A stretch of DNA of 44,948 nt from an uncultured Bacilli bacterium (GCA_947624045.1 CANQIL010000009.1:1-44948); one strand, 5' to 3'. Counted from the stretch's first letter, positions 33,682 to 42,687 are shown. The notes: generated by a model from the letters alone, not told the origin. Numbers and translations: made by a program.

Positions 33682-34949
33682 TATATCGTAAGAGTAAACT
33701 GGGAAGACAACTGCTTTGGTTAGTAGGTATTGCCTTTATGGTACTATTCTTATCATTAGGAGTTGTACTTCCTAAGATTTTAGTTCCAGTTTTAGAATCT
33801 AATATTTATAGATATTTAAGTGAACCACTAAAAGTAATTGATAGTAATTTTGATAAAAAGCTTCTTAATACTGAAGTAGCTTATATCTATGTTTTAGATG
33901 GAGATATTAAAACTAGTGATAATTTAAGCTCAGTTATAAAAGTAAACAATATCGAAGAATTAGTAAATAAAATGACTGATTCGCATGGTAAAGTTGTTTA
34001 TAATAATAAAAGCTATTACTACTATGTTTTAGAAAGTGACCATTTAAAAAAAATAGCCTTTTCCAATGACAATTACGTAAATAAAATTAAGACAGCTATA
34101 TTGAGTGCTATATTTCCGATAGTTTTAGGTACCTTTTTACTGATAGGTTTAATTCTGGTTTTATGGTCATCAATTGTCGTTAAAAAGATTGATAGACTTA
34201 AAAATAAGATTGATAATATTGATAATCCTGATTTTAATCATAAGATTGACTTTAGGGCCGATGATGAGATTAGGTCTTTAGCCTTAGCAATAGAAGATAT
34301 GCGTATTTCTTTAATAAGTCAAGAGGAATATCGCAATCAAATGTATCAAAATATCTCACATGATTTTAAAACACCTCTCACTGTGATAAAATCATATATT
34401 GAAGCTGTAGAAGATAACGTTGAAGATTCTGATGAAGCTTTAAAAGTTATTAAGCAGCAAACTGAAAAACTTGACCAAAAAGTACACTCACTTCTTTACT
34501 TAAATAAACTTGATTATCTAAAAAGTTTGCATATTGATATTGTTCCTGTTGATATGAATTTAATTATCAATGAAGAAGTTAATAAGTTTAAGTTTGTTAG
34601 AGATTTAAAATATGTTACCTTTGTTGATAAGAAATCAAAGTATTATGGAACCCAGGAACATTGGGAGACAATTTTAGATAATATTTTATCAAATTTTTGT
34701 AGATATGCAAAAACTACCATAAAAATAACGGCTAAGCAAAATAAATTAATTCTTTATAATGACGGTGAAAATATAGCCGATGATTTACTTGAGGGAATCT
34801 TTACTCCGTTCCGTAAAGGAATCAAAGGTGAATTTGGACTTGGCCTATCTATTGTTAAGAAGACTCTTAATTTAATTGGTTATGATATTGTTATTAAAAA
34901 TCAGAAAAAAGGTGTAGTATTTATAATTACGAAAGAAGCTAGTAGATAA
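33678..34949 (+). CDS. cssS: CssS-like sensor histidine kinase
   Basis: 423 residues. Transmembrane helices at about 13-35 and 139-163 flank an extracytoplasmic sensor of about 100 residues. HisKA carries the phospho-His in 'YQNISHDFKTPLTVIKSYIE', and HATPase has 'ETILDNILSNFCRYA' and 'FRKGIKGEFGLGLSIVKKTL'. The 'F.KG.KGEFG.GLSIVK' wording is that of CssS. It senses misfolded or overproduced exported protein in B. subtilis. The presence of several large exported proteins in this genome makes such a role plausible, but it is inferred from similarity only. Confidence 0.83.
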   Translation: MIYRKSKLGRQLLWLVGIAFMVLFLSLGVVLPKILVPVLESNIYRYLSEPLKVIDSNFDKKLLNTEVAYIYVLDGDIKTSDNLSSVIKVNNIEELVNKMTDSHGKVVYNNKSYYYYVLESDHLKKIAFSNDNYVNKIKTAILSAIFPIVLGTFLLIGLILVLWSSIVVKKIDRLKNKIDNIDNPDFNHKIDFRADDEIRSLALAIEDMRISLISQEEYRNQMYQNISHDFKTPLTVIKSYIEAVEDNVEDSDEALKVIKQQTEKLDQKVHSLLYLNKLDYLKSLHIDIVPVDMNLIINEEVNKFKFVRDLKYVTFVDKKSKYYGTQEHWETILDNILSNFCRYAKTTIKITAKQNKLILYNDGENIADDLLEGIFTPFRKGIKGEFGLGLSIVKKTLNLIGYDIVIKNQKKGVVFIITKEASR

Positions 34950-34966
34950 CTAGTTTCTTTTTTTGA
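34933..34966 (+). terminator. Terminator of the cssRS-like operon
   Basis: AAAGAAGCTAGT (34933-34944) pairs with ACTAGTTTCTTT (34950-34961, one G-U pair) ahead of a T run. The stem overlaps the end of the kinase gene. Confidence 0.8.
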
Positions 34967-35014
34967 AAAAAATAAATTTTTAGGAAAAAGTGTTTTTGGG
35001 TGGTAGTTTAACCT

Positions 35015-35104
35015 GCAAAATTACATTTTGCTTAAGGCGAATTTGTCTTTTTGAAGTTTTTTTGTTGTCAATTTTAAAAATTGGTCGTTTGCCTTAGTTT
35101 TTTT
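35015..35104 (+). ncRNA. Structured non-coding element ending in a terminator, upstream of the rpn gene
   Basis: The hairpin GCAAAAT-TAC-ATTTTGC (35015-35031) is followed by TAAGGCGAA (35033-35041) that can pair with TTTGCCTTA (35088-35096, one G-U), closing a large loop that contains the palindrome CAATTTTAAAAATTG (35069-35083). A T run follows (35097-35104). It may be a small RNA or an attenuating leader. I could not match it to a known RNA family. Confidence 0.35.
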
Positions 35105-35143
35105 AATGTGATATTGTGTTAAAAAAAAGGAGGTGGAGAGCTT

Positions 35144-35953
35144 TTGAGTAAGTTTTTAACGGCTAAGAACGATGCTGTATTTAAAGCTATCTTTTGTGAT
35201 GAAGATGAGCCTTTTCTATTAACGAAGCTACTTGAGGATATTTTACAAATAAAAATAAACTCTTTAGAAAAACTAGATAATGAATTAAAAATAAGCTTTG
35301 TTAAAGAAAAAAGTAAAAGAGTAGATTGCGTAGTTAAGATAAATGGAAATCTTTATATCCACTTGGAAGTTAATTCAGCGTATAGTGAAAAAGTTGCCTT
35401 TAGGAATTTCCTTTTCTTTAGTCATATAATTATTTCTAAGATATTAAGAGGAAAAGATTATAATACAAAAGATAATTTTCTTCATATCAGTCTTACTTAT
35501 AAAATGTCTAAAAAGAAGAAAGCCTTAAAAATACTAAAAATAGCTAAAAATGTAAAAATGTATGAATATAATATGGACAAAATATTAGACTACTGGTATA
35601 ATAAAAATACAAGAAAAGTGGAAAAGTATAAGTACTTAATAATGCAAGACTTACAACCGGAAGAGTTAGAAAAATTAATAAAGCAAAGAAAGGATGAAGT
35701 AATAATGACTTATTTTGAGAAATTGAAAAAATTAAATAGGGGCGATAAGTTTGAACTATTAATGACAGCTGAAGAAGAAGAGATATTTTGGCAAAATACC
35801 TATAGAGAAGAAGGTAGAGAAGAAGGTATTAAGGAAGGTAGAAAAGAAAATGCTAAGTCAATAGCAAAAAATATGCTAAAAGAAGGAGTAGATGTATCTT
35901 TAATATCAAGATGTACCAATCTTTCGGTAGAAAATATTTTGGCTTTACGATAA
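35144..35953 (+). CDS. Rpn-family PD-(D/E)XK nuclease/putative transposase, TTG start
   Basis: 269 residues. The N-terminus 'LTAKNDAVFKAIFCDEDEPF' is the typical start of Rpn/PF12784-type proteins. The nuclease core shows 'RVDCVVKING' and 'YIHLEVNSAY', a D...ExN variant of the usual D...E-x-(K/Q). The C-terminal 'MLKEGVDVSLISRCTNLSVE' is the helix-turn-helix-like tail common in this family, preceded by the repetitive EEGREEGIKEGRKE linker. Members promote recombination or act as DNA endonucleases and are often mobile. The start is TTG 35144, with AAAGGAGGTGG upstream; no closer ATG exists. It is flanked by its own non-coding leader, and is probably an accessory gene. Confidence 0.82.
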   Translation: MSKFLTAKNDAVFKAIFCDEDEPFLLTKLLEDILQIKINSLEKLDNELKISFVKEKSKRVDCVVKINGNLYIHLEVNSAYSEKVAFRNFLFFSHIIISKILRGKDYNTKDNFLHISLTYKMSKKKKALKILKIAKNVKMYEYNMDKILDYWYNKNTRKVEKYKYLIMQDLQPEELEKLIKQRKDEVIMTYFEKLKKLNRGDKFELLMTAEEEEIFWQNTYREEGREEGIKEGRKENAKSIAKNMLKEGVDVSLISRCTNLSVENILALR

Positions 35954-35991
35954 TAAGTAAAGTTTTGACTGTAAATTAATAGCTACGTTTA

Positions 35992-36020
35992 TTTACAAAT
36001 TTTTACTAGCAGAGTATAAT
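35992..36020 (+). promoter_or_regulatory. Promoter of ftsK
   Basis: TTTACA (35992-35997) and TATAAT (36015-36020) are separated by 17 nt, 25 nt before the ftsK ATG. Confidence 0.7.
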
Positions 36021-36045
36021 TATAGTTAGATGGTAGAGGTGTATT

Positions 36046-38322
36046 ATGGCAAAAAGAAAAAGACGAAAATCATCTCCAAAGAGAGATAATGAATTTATTA
36101 ATCAATTATATGGTGTTATTTTAGTAATAGCTTCTATTTTAGGTATGGGAAAATATGGGCCAGTAGGTAGAATGATTGCTTCATTTGGACTATTTTTAAC
36201 GGGCTCTATTTATATGCTTTTCTTAGTTAGCTTATTTATTGTAGGAGCATATTTATTAATAAAAAGAACATGGCCTAATTTTTTTTCAACTAAACTAGTT
36301 GGCTTATATATATTTATAATTGGCCTTTTAATTATTATGCATAGAGAATTCATATTAGAAAATAATTCTAATGTAACGCTAATTTTTAAAGAAACAGTGG
36401 ACCAATTAATTGGGGGATTTAATAATATTATGAATAGTGGTTCCTTAGAAGATTGGTTTGCCGTTGGAGGAGGCTTAATTGGTGGAGTATTTGCGATATT
36501 ATTTGTAAAATTATTCTCTTATACAGGTATGCAGATAGTAGCTATTGTTTTAATAGTAGCAGGTCTTTCAATGTTTACAGGCTTTTCAATAGTAGAATTT
36601 ATTAAGAGTAACTACGAAAAAGGTAAAGAAAAGATTCAGTCATCTAAAGAAAAAACAGCTACGGCCGAAGAGACTGAGAAAGAAAATAAACACGTAATTA
36701 TTAGTGATGGTAATGAAAGTGATGAAGAAAATAAACATGTTAAAGTTAGTAGTATTGATGAAATTACTAAAGTTTCCCTAAAAGATAATCAGGTTACTAA
36801 TAATAAAGAAGAGATAAAAGAAGAAGTTAAAAGTAATAAAGCTTATCAATTACCACCACTTAGTCTTTTAAATCAACCTAAGAAAAAATCAAAAGAAACA
36901 GATAATTCAAGTATTGAGAAAAATATTGAGAACTTAGAAAAAGTACTAAGAGATTTCAAAATAAATGGTAAAGTTGTTGAAGTTCATATTGGACCAACTG
37001 TTGCACAATATGAATTAGAAATAGCATCAGGTACGAGAGTAAATAAAATTACCTCATTAAATAGAGAAATAGCTTTAGCTCTTTCTAAAAAAGATGTGCG
37101 TATTGAAGCTCCTATACCAGGTAAGAATACGGTAGGTATAGAGTTTGCCAATGACTCACCAACACCAGTTAGTTTTTATGAAATTATTAGTAGCAATTTA
37201 ATGCGTAATGCTCCTGATAAAAAACTTATGGTACCACTTGGTAAAAGTATTATGGGTGATATTGGTGTTTGTGAAGTTAATAAAATGCCGCATATGTTAA
37301 TTGCTGGTACAACTGGTTCTGGTAAATCTGTTTGTGTTAATGGTATAATTTGTTCTATTCTAATGCGGGCTAAGCCAAATGAAGTAAAATTGGTTATGGT
37401 TGACCCAAAGGTAGTTGAGTTATCCGTTTATAATGGTATTCCGCATTTACTTTGTCCGGTTGTAACGGACCCTAAAAAGGCAGCTATTGCTTTAGCTAAA
37501 ATGGTCGCGGAAATGGAAAGACGTTATCAAACATTTAGTGATACGAAAACGAAAAATATTGAATCATATAATGACTATATTGAAAAATGGAATAAAGATA
37601 ATAAAGATAGTGAAGTTGAAAAAGAAAAGATGCCTTATATTGTCGTTATTATTGATGAGTTAGCTGACTTGATGATGGTGGCGGCTAAGGAAGTTGAAGA
37701 TTCAATTTTAAGAATTACCCAAAAAGCTCGTGCTGCCGGAATTCATTTGATAGTCGCAACTCAAAGACCATCAACCGAAGTTATTACCGGTTTAATTAAA
37801 GCTAATATTCCATCAAGAATTTCCTTTGCAGTTGGGTCAGGAGTAGATTCTAGAACGATTTTAGACCAAATAGGTGCTGAAAAATTATTAGGAAAAGGTG
37901 ATATGCTTTTCTTACCAATTGGTCAAAATTCACCTATTCGTATTCAAGGCTCATTTATAACTGATGATGAAATAAAAAGGATAATTGATTTTACGGTGGA
38001 GCAACAAAAAGCTCAATATGATGATGAGCTTATGAATTTAGAAGCTGTCAGTTCAAGTGGTAATCCAAATAGTTTAGAGATAAATGCTAGTGAAAGTGAG
38101 GAAGACCCTTTATATAAAGAAATAGTTCAATTTGTTGTTTCAACCCAAAAAGCAAGTGCTTCTTTAATTCAAAGAAAATTTAAACTTGGTTATAATAGAG
38201 CGGCTCGAATTGTAGATATCTTAGAAGAAAATGGCGTTATTGGACCAGCTAATGGGTCTAAGCCTAGAGAAGTACTGGTTCAATTAGATGATAATGCTAT
38301 CGAAGAAGAAGTAGATGAATAA
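36046..38322 (+). CDS. ftsK: DNA translocase FtsK/SpoIIIE
   Basis: 758 residues. Four or five membrane helices (about 20-190) anchor it at the septum. A charged linker follows (about 190-280). The motor domain has 'VEVHIGPTVAQYELEIASGT', Walker A 'GTTGSGKS' (421-428), Walker B in 'VVIIDELADLM', and 'ARAAGIHLIVATQRPSTEVI'. The gamma winged helix ('STQKASASLIQRKFKLGYNR') recognises KOPS-type polar sequences. It pumps chromosome DNA through the closing septum. It appears to be monocistronic, with its own promoter and no clear terminator before the rplU promoter. Confidence 0.95.
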   Translation: MAKRKRRKSSPKRDNEFINQLYGVILVIASILGMGKYGPVGRMIASFGLFLTGSIYMLFLVSLFIVGAYLLIKRTWPNFFSTKLVGLYIFIIGLLIIMHREFILENNSNVTLIFKETVDQLIGGFNNIMNSGSLEDWFAVGGGLIGGVFAILFVKLFSYTGMQIVAIVLIVAGLSMFTGFSIVEFIKSNYEKGKEKIQSSKEKTATAEETEKENKHVIISDGNESDEENKHVKVSSIDEITKVSLKDNQVTNNKEEIKEEVKSNKAYQLPPLSLLNQPKKKSKETDNSSIEKNIENLEKVLRDFKINGKVVEVHIGPTVAQYELEIASGTRVNKITSLNREIALALSKKDVRIEAPIPGKNTVGIEFANDSPTPVSFYEIISSNLMRNAPDKKLMVPLGKSIMGDIGVCEVNKMPHMLIAGTTGSGKSVCVNGIICSILMRAKPNEVKLVMVDPKVVELSVYNGIPHLLCPVVTDPKKAAIALAKMVAEMERRYQTFSDTKTKNIESYNDYIEKWNKDNKDSEVEKEKMPYIVVIIDELADLMMVAAKEVEDSILRITQKARAAGIHLIVATQRPSTEVITGLIKANIPSRISFAVGSGVDSRTILDQIGAEKLLGKGDMLFLPIGQNSPIRIQGSFITDDEIKRIIDFTVEQQKAQYDDELMNLEAVSSSGNPNSLEINASESEEDPLYKEIVQFVVSTQKASASLIQRKFKLGYNRAARIVDILEENGVIGPANGSKPREVLVQLDDNAIEEEVDE

Positions 38323-38363
38323 ATACTTTTTCTTTTTATATTCAAGTGTATAATTTTGCACTA

Positions 38364-38393
38364 TTGACTTTTATTTTACAAATATGTTATAAT
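38364..38393 (+). promoter_or_regulatory. Promoter of the rplU operon
   Basis: TTGACT (38364-38369) and TATAAT (38388-38393) are separated by 18 nt, followed by a long leader before rplU. Confidence 0.75.
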
Positions 38394-38399
38394 CTAGTT

Positions 38400-38478
38400 G
38401 TTTGACGCCTCAAGCTCAAACCGCATTGAAAAGGTAAAAACAAGGCTACTTGTACCTTAAGAGCGAGTCTTAAGTTAT
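38400..38478 (+). promoter_or_regulatory. Ribosomal protein L21 leader RNA
   Basis: The 5' untranslated region has 'GACGCCTCAAGCTCAAACCGC', 'AAAGGTA...TACCTT' pairing and the short stem CTTAAGA-GCGAG-TCTTAAG. This layout and position are those of the Bacillota L21 leader, which is thought to mediate autoregulation by L21. Boundaries are approximate. Confidence 0.6.
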
Positions 38479-38496
38479 TATAAAGGAGGTATAATG

Positions 38497-38799
38497 ATGA
38501 ATGCAGTAATTAAAGTTGGTGGAAAGCAATATTATGTTTCTGAAGGAAGCGAAATTTTTGTTGAAAAATTAAATGCTGAAGTAGGAGATAAAGTATCTTT
38601 TGACCAAGTGTTAATGTTAGATAGTAAAATAGGAAATCCTTATCTTACTAATGTTAGCGTTTTAGGTGAAGTAGTTAAAAATGGTAAACAAAGAAAGATA
38701 ACTGTTTTTAAATACAAGAGTAAAGACAGATCTAACCGTAAGAAACAAGGACACAGACAACCATATACAAAAATTAAAATTACTAAGATTAATGCCTAA
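38497..38799 (+). CDS. rplU: 50S ribosomal protein L21
   Basis: 100 residues. 'MNAVIKVGGKQYYVSEG', 'VGDKVSFDQVLML' and the C-terminal 'KYKSKDRSNRKKQGHRQPYT' are diagnostic. I choose ATG 38497, 7 nt after AAAGGAGG; ATG 38494 in the same frame would add one Met. It is the first gene of rplU-prp-rpmA; its stop overlaps the prp start by one base (TAATG). Confidence 0.95.
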   Translation: MNAVIKVGGKQYYVSEGSEIFVEKLNAEVGDKVSFDQVLMLDSKIGNPYLTNVSVLGEVVKNGKQRKITVFKYKSKDRSNRKKQGHRQPYTKIKITKINA

Positions 38800-39101
38800 T
38801 GATTAAAGTAGTAATAAAAAAAGAAAAAGACTTATACAAAGAAATTTCTATATTAGGACATGCGATGTATGCGCCTTTGGGAAAAGATATTGTATGTAGT
38901 GCGGTAAGTAGTATTGCAACAACAACAGTAAATGGTCTTTTATCTTTAGATAGTAAGTGTCTAAGTTATGAAGTAAATGATGATGGTTTAAAAATAGTTG
39001 TATTAAAAACTAATGAAACTGTACAGATTTTACTTAATAATATGGTTAATCTTCTAAAAGAATTAGAAAAAAATTATAAAGAAAACATTAAAGTAATGTA
39101 A
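38799..39101 (+). CDS. prp: Ribosomal-processing cysteine protease Prp
   Basis: 100 residues. The signature '[20 protein letters not shown]' contains the catalytic His and Cys pair of the Prp (YsxB) family. Prp removes the N-terminal extension of ribosomal protein L27, which is essential in S. aureus. The substrate is encoded next, and it carries the matching extension. It starts on the overlapping A of the rplU stop codon. Confidence 0.93.
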   Translation: MIKVVIKKEKDLYKEISILGHAMYAPLGKDIVCSAVSSIATTTVNGLLSLDSKCLSYEVNDDGLKIVVLKTNETVQILLNNMVNLLKELEKNYKENIKVM

Positions 39102-39112
39102 GGAGGAGAATT

Positions 39113-39400
39113 ATGAATTTATTAAAATTAGATATCCAATTATTTGCTCATCATAAAGGGCAAGGTTCAACATCTAATGGTCGTGATTCTATCGGACGTA
39201 GATTAGGAGCAAAAGCAGCTGATGGAGAATTTATAACAGCTGGTTCAATTATATATCGTCAACGTGGAACTAAGGTTTTCCCAGGTACTAATGTACGTCG
39301 TGGAAATGATGATAGTTTATATACTACTGTTGATGGAATCGTAAAATTTGAACGCTTAGGAAGAGATAAAAAGCAAGCTTCTGTATATCCTGCAGAATAG
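39113..39400 (+). CDS. rpmA: 50S ribosomal protein L27, with Prp-cleaved N-terminal extension
   Basis: 95 residues. It starts '[20 protein letters not shown]'. The first nine or so residues form the Bacillota-type extension, with the Prp site following QLF before A-HHKG (usual wording LQFFA-SKKG). The mature body has '[20 protein letters not shown]' and '[15 protein letters not shown]'. L27 reaches the peptidyl transferase centre with its N-terminus, so cleavage is needed. AAGGAGGAG precedes the ATG. Confidence 0.96.
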   Translation: MNLLKLDIQLFAHHKGQGSTSNGRDSIGRRLGAKAADGEFITAGSIIYRQRGTKVFPGTNVRRGNDDSLYTTVDGIVKFERLGRDKKQASVYPAE

Positions 39401-39405
39401 TAATC

Positions 39406-39429
39406 GAAGAGCCTAATGGGCTTTTTTTT
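39406..39429 (+). terminator. Terminator after rpmA
   Basis: AGCC-TAAT-GGGCT makes a short G-C-rich stem before a run of eight T. Readthrough to the next gene, starting at 39444, is possible. Confidence 0.6.
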
Positions 39430-39443
39430 AGTAAAGGAAATTT

Positions 39444-40700
39444 ATGGATGAAAATATAGCTCGTATTGTACATAGTGAAGAAATATTAGAAGCATATCTT
39501 CCTGTATTAGAAAAAATATATGTAGAAGATTATGGTAAAAAATATCAACAATTAATAAATAAGCGTTTACAAAATACCATCTGTGTAACAACATCAACAC
39601 CTGATTATGACTATCAGTTTATAAAAAAATATCATCAAGAAAAAAATATTCCTAATATGGATGCCGTAGAACGGGACTTTGAAAATTATAAAAAATTAAA
39701 AAATGAAGTAACTCTTAAATGTAATATAGCTATTTATAATTTAATTTGTAAATATATGGAGATTGATGCCAGTAAGTATTTAGAGCATTTTAATGAAATT
39801 ATTAATCTTTCTTTTATGTGTTATTCTTCTAAAACTAAGAATACTAAAAATGTTGAAGTAGTAGAGATTCCTAATTTAGAAAAAATGAAAGAAGAATACT
39901 TAGCTAAGTGTGAGAAAATAGGTATAAAGCCTTTAACAGATAGTAAAAAAATTGATGCTTTAGGAGGCAAAATAGGTACTATTTGTAGAAATTTTCAACA
40001 TGAAATTTTAACTAAAAGCTCTTTTGTCAAAAATTTAAAATATTCAATTTATGAAATTACAGGGACAGCTTATACCCAATCAGACTTAAGTATCTTAATA
40101 GAATATCCGGCTGCTTGTAGTATGATATATAATAAAAATACTAATAATATATCTAGTATAGTATTCTTACCACTTACGCAAATTTATCAACAAGGGTATA
40201 ATGTAGATAGCTTTTTACTACATGAATTTAGACATGCAGTTGAGTTAAGTCTTAAAGGAATAGGACTTGATTTACAAGGATATTATAATGGTTTTACAAT
40301 GATAAATGAATTACGAACAGAATTACATGCGAAAGAGGATTTAGAAAGAATAGATGTTATTTTTAATAGAAGTAATAAGTATAGTGGCTATTACCCATAT
40401 TTACCAATTATTGATGGGCTTATAAGTAATTTTCAAAATGTATTTGATGAGCTAGCTATTAATAATAATGTTAGTATGCTAGATAAACTTTTTTCTAAAG
40501 TAGAGTTATCTAAATTAGAAGAACAATTGATGGAGATGTTTTATACTGTTAAAAGTTATTCAATGATAAATAGTTCGGTATATACGAGAGCAGATATTTC
40601 AGATATTGATGAGCAAATCAGGAAAATACAAGATATTTCCGTTAAAAATGGAGTTAAAAGATACCGAAAAATTTTGAAAAAAGAAAATCACTATGAGTAA
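39444..40700 (+). CDS. Predicted zinc metallopeptidase (HExxH) of unknown family
   Basis: 418 residues with no signal peptide or membrane helix, so probably cytosolic. I do not recognise the family. 'SFLLHEFRHAVELSLKG' supplies an HExxH motif (H260, E261, H264), and 'INELRTELHAKED' 29-33 residues later offers a glutamate (E289 or E293) as third zinc ligand, the gluzincin pattern. The N-terminal half is mostly helical with no clear motif. It sits between rpmA and obgE, where Bacillus carries spo0B, but it shows no similarity to Spo0B. AAAGGA precedes ATG 39444, and obgE follows 15 nt downstream. Confidence 0.6.
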   Translation: MDENIARIVHSEEILEAYLPVLEKIYVEDYGKKYQQLINKRLQNTICVTTSTPDYDYQFIKKYHQEKNIPNMDAVERDFENYKKLKNEVTLKCNIAIYNLICKYMEIDASKYLEHFNEIINLSFMCYSSKTKNTKNVEVVEIPNLEKMKEEYLAKCEKIGIKPLTDSKKIDALGGKIGTICRNFQHEILTKSSFVKNLKYSIYEITGTAYTQSDLSILIEYPAACSMIYNKNTNNISSIVFLPLTQIYQQGYNVDSFLLHEFRHAVELSLKGIGLDLQGYYNGFTMINELRTELHAKEDLERIDVIFNRSNKYSGYYPYLPIIDGLISNFQNVFDELAINNNVSMLDKLFSKVELSKLEEQLMEMFYTVKSYSMINSSVYTRADISDIDEQIRKIQDISVKNGVKRYRKILKKENHYE

Positions 40701-40715
40701 AAGGAGAGGTTTTAG

Positions 40716-41987
40716 ATGTTTGTTGATGAGGTTATCATAAAAGTTGAAGCCGGTGATGGTGGAGATGGTTGTACAGCTTTTCGAAGAGAAAAATATGTTC
40801 CTATGGGTGGACCTTATGGTGGTAACGGAGGTCATGGTGCCAGTATAATTTTTAAAGTTGATGAGGGCTTACATACGCTTTTAGATTTACGTTATCAAAA
40901 AGTTTTAAAAGGTAAAAAAGGCGAAAATGGTCGTGGTAAAAATCAACATGGGGCCGCTAGTGAAGATTTAATTGTAAAAGTACCACTTGGAACAGTTGTT
41001 ACAGATTTAGATACTAATTTAATAATAGCCGATTTATCTAAGAAAAATGATGAAGTGGTTGTGGCAAAAGGTGGCAGAGGAGGCCGAGGTAATAGTGCTT
41101 TTAAAACGCAAACTAATACAGCTCCTAATTTTTCTGAAAAAGGAGAAGAGGGTGAGAAGCGAACTTTAAAAGTTGAAGTAAAAATGCTAGCCGATGTTGG
41201 TTTAGTAGGATTACCTAGTGTTGGTAAAAGTACAATTATTTCTTGTGTTTCAAGGTCTAAACCTAAAATAGCCGCTTATCACTTTACAACCTTAAATCCT
41301 AACTTAGGAGTAGTAAAAGCAAGTGACGGTTTTAGTTTTGTTATGGCTGATTTACCAGGTTTAATAGAAGGAGCTCATCAAGGCGAAGGTTTAGGTGATA
41401 AATTTTTACGGCACATTGAAAGAACAAGAGTAATTGCTCATGTGATTGATATGAGTGGTAGTGAGGGAAGGGACCCTTATGAAGATTATCTTTTAATTAA
41501 TAAAGAGTTAGCTTCATTTAATGAAAAATTAATGAAAAAGCCACAGATTATTATTGCGAATAAAATGGATTTAGAAAAGGCTAAAGAAAACTTGGCTAAA
41601 TTTAAAGAAAAAGTTAACTTAGAAATATATGAAGTAAGTGCCGCCAGTAATCAAGGCTTAGACAAAGTCGTTGATGCTCTAGCCCAAAAATTAAAAGAAA
41701 TGCCGACTAATCCTTTATATGATGATAGTCAAATTGAATGTCATATTCTATATAAGTTTGAAAAGACTAAGCCATTTACTATTACTAAAGATGAAGATGG
41801 TTGGGTTATACAGGGTAGTGAAATTGAAAGAATCTTTAAAATGACTAAATTTACAACTGATGAAGCTATTTATAGATTCGCAAGAAAACTACGTCGTATG
41901 GGTATAGATGATGAGTTAGAAAAACTAGGAGCTAAAGAGGGAGATAGTGTTCGTATATTAGATTTTTACTTTGAATATAAAAATTAA
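40716..41987 (+). CDS. obgE: GTPase Obg/CgtA
   Basis: 423 residues. The glycine-rich Obg fold is seen in 'VIIKVEAGDGGDGCTAFRRE', 'PMGGPYGGNGGHGASIIF' and 'GGRGGRGNSAF'. The G domain has G1 'GLPSVGKST', G3 'ADLPGLIEGAHQGEGLG' and G4 'NKMD'. A C-terminal OCT domain follows (about 345-423, 'VIQGSEIERIFKMTKFTTDE'). Obg is an essential GTPase in 50S assembly and stress signalling. GGAGAGG precedes ATG 40716. Confidence 0.96.
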   Translation: MFVDEVIIKVEAGDGGDGCTAFRREKYVPMGGPYGGNGGHGASIIFKVDEGLHTLLDLRYQKVLKGKKGENGRGKNQHGAASEDLIVKVPLGTVVTDLDTNLIIADLSKKNDEVVVAKGGRGGRGNSAFKTQTNTAPNFSEKGEEGEKRTLKVEVKMLADVGLVGLPSVGKSTIISCVSRSKPKIAAYHFTTLNPNLGVVKASDGFSFVMADLPGLIEGAHQGEGLGDKFLRHIERTRVIAHVIDMSGSEGRDPYEDYLLINKELASFNEKLMKKPQIIIANKMDLEKAKENLAKFKEKVNLEIYEVSAASNQGLDKVVDALAQKLKEMPTNPLYDDSQIECHILYKFEKTKPFTITKDEDGWVIQGSEIERIFKMTKFTTDEAIYRFARKLRRMGIDDELEKLGAKEGDSVRILDFYFEYKN

Positions 41988-41999
41988 AAGGAAGAACTT

Positions 42000-42680
42000 A
42001 TGGATAAAAATGAAAAATTAAAACAAATTAGATTAATAAAAAATTATTTAGAAAAGTATGGGAAATATTATGATGAATTAGAACTTTTATATTTAAAAGA
42101 TAATTTAGATACTGATACATCTTTAACTTTAATTCCTGATATATTAAGACAAATTTTGGCAGAGTTAAATTTGTTAAAAGACGAAGCTAATGTTTATAAG
42201 CAGTTTGCCAATCTAGTTCAAAATATTTATGGACTAGATAAAAATATTGTTGAAGTAGGTGGAGGAGTTATTCCAGTGCTTTCTAAAATAATTGCATTAA
42301 GACAAAAAAAGGGAACTATTACTGTATATGACCCAAGAATTATAGAAGAAAATTCACTAAGTAATTTAATATTAAAAAAAGAAGAATTTACAGAAAAAAC
42401 AAAAACTATTAATACTGATTTATTTATAGGCTTTATGCCTAGAGAAGCAACAGAAGTTATTATAAATAAAGCTTGTTTAGAGAGGAAAGACTTTATAATT
42501 ACCTTATGTAGTGATGGATTAAATGATGATGAAAGTTATTATGAAGATAATGATGAGTTTGTTCATTCCATTGTTTGTAGCGCTAAAAGAAAAGTTATAG
42601 ATAGTGGCTTAGGAGAATTAGAAAAGACTTATTTAAAAAGTTTAGGTGAAGAATATCCGATAATTTATAATAAGAAATAA
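42000..42680 (+). CDS. Rossmann-like protein, possible SAM-dependent methyltransferase
   Basis: 226 residues. The centre has 'NIVEVGGGVIPVLSKIIALR' (about 82-101) followed by 'GTITVYDPRIIEENSL', the glycine loop and acidic end of strand 2 expected of a nucleotide- or SAM-binding Rossmann fold. 'NTDLFIGFMPREATEVIINK' would be the next strand and helix. No catalytic motif is evident and I do not recognise the family. It starts 12 nt after obgE with AAAGGAAG upstream, so it is probably the last gene of that operon. Confidence 0.5.
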   Translation: MDKNEKLKQIRLIKNYLEKYGKYYDELELLYLKDNLDTDTSLTLIPDILRQILAELNLLKDEANVYKQFANLVQNIYGLDKNIVEVGGGVIPVLSKIIALRQKKGTITVYDPRIIEENSLSNLILKKEEFTEKTKTINTDLFIGFMPREATEVIINKACLERKDFIITLCSDGLNDDESYYEDNDEFVHSIVCSAKRKVIDSGLGELEKTYLKSLGEEYPIIYNKK

Positions 42681-42687
42681 AATAATG

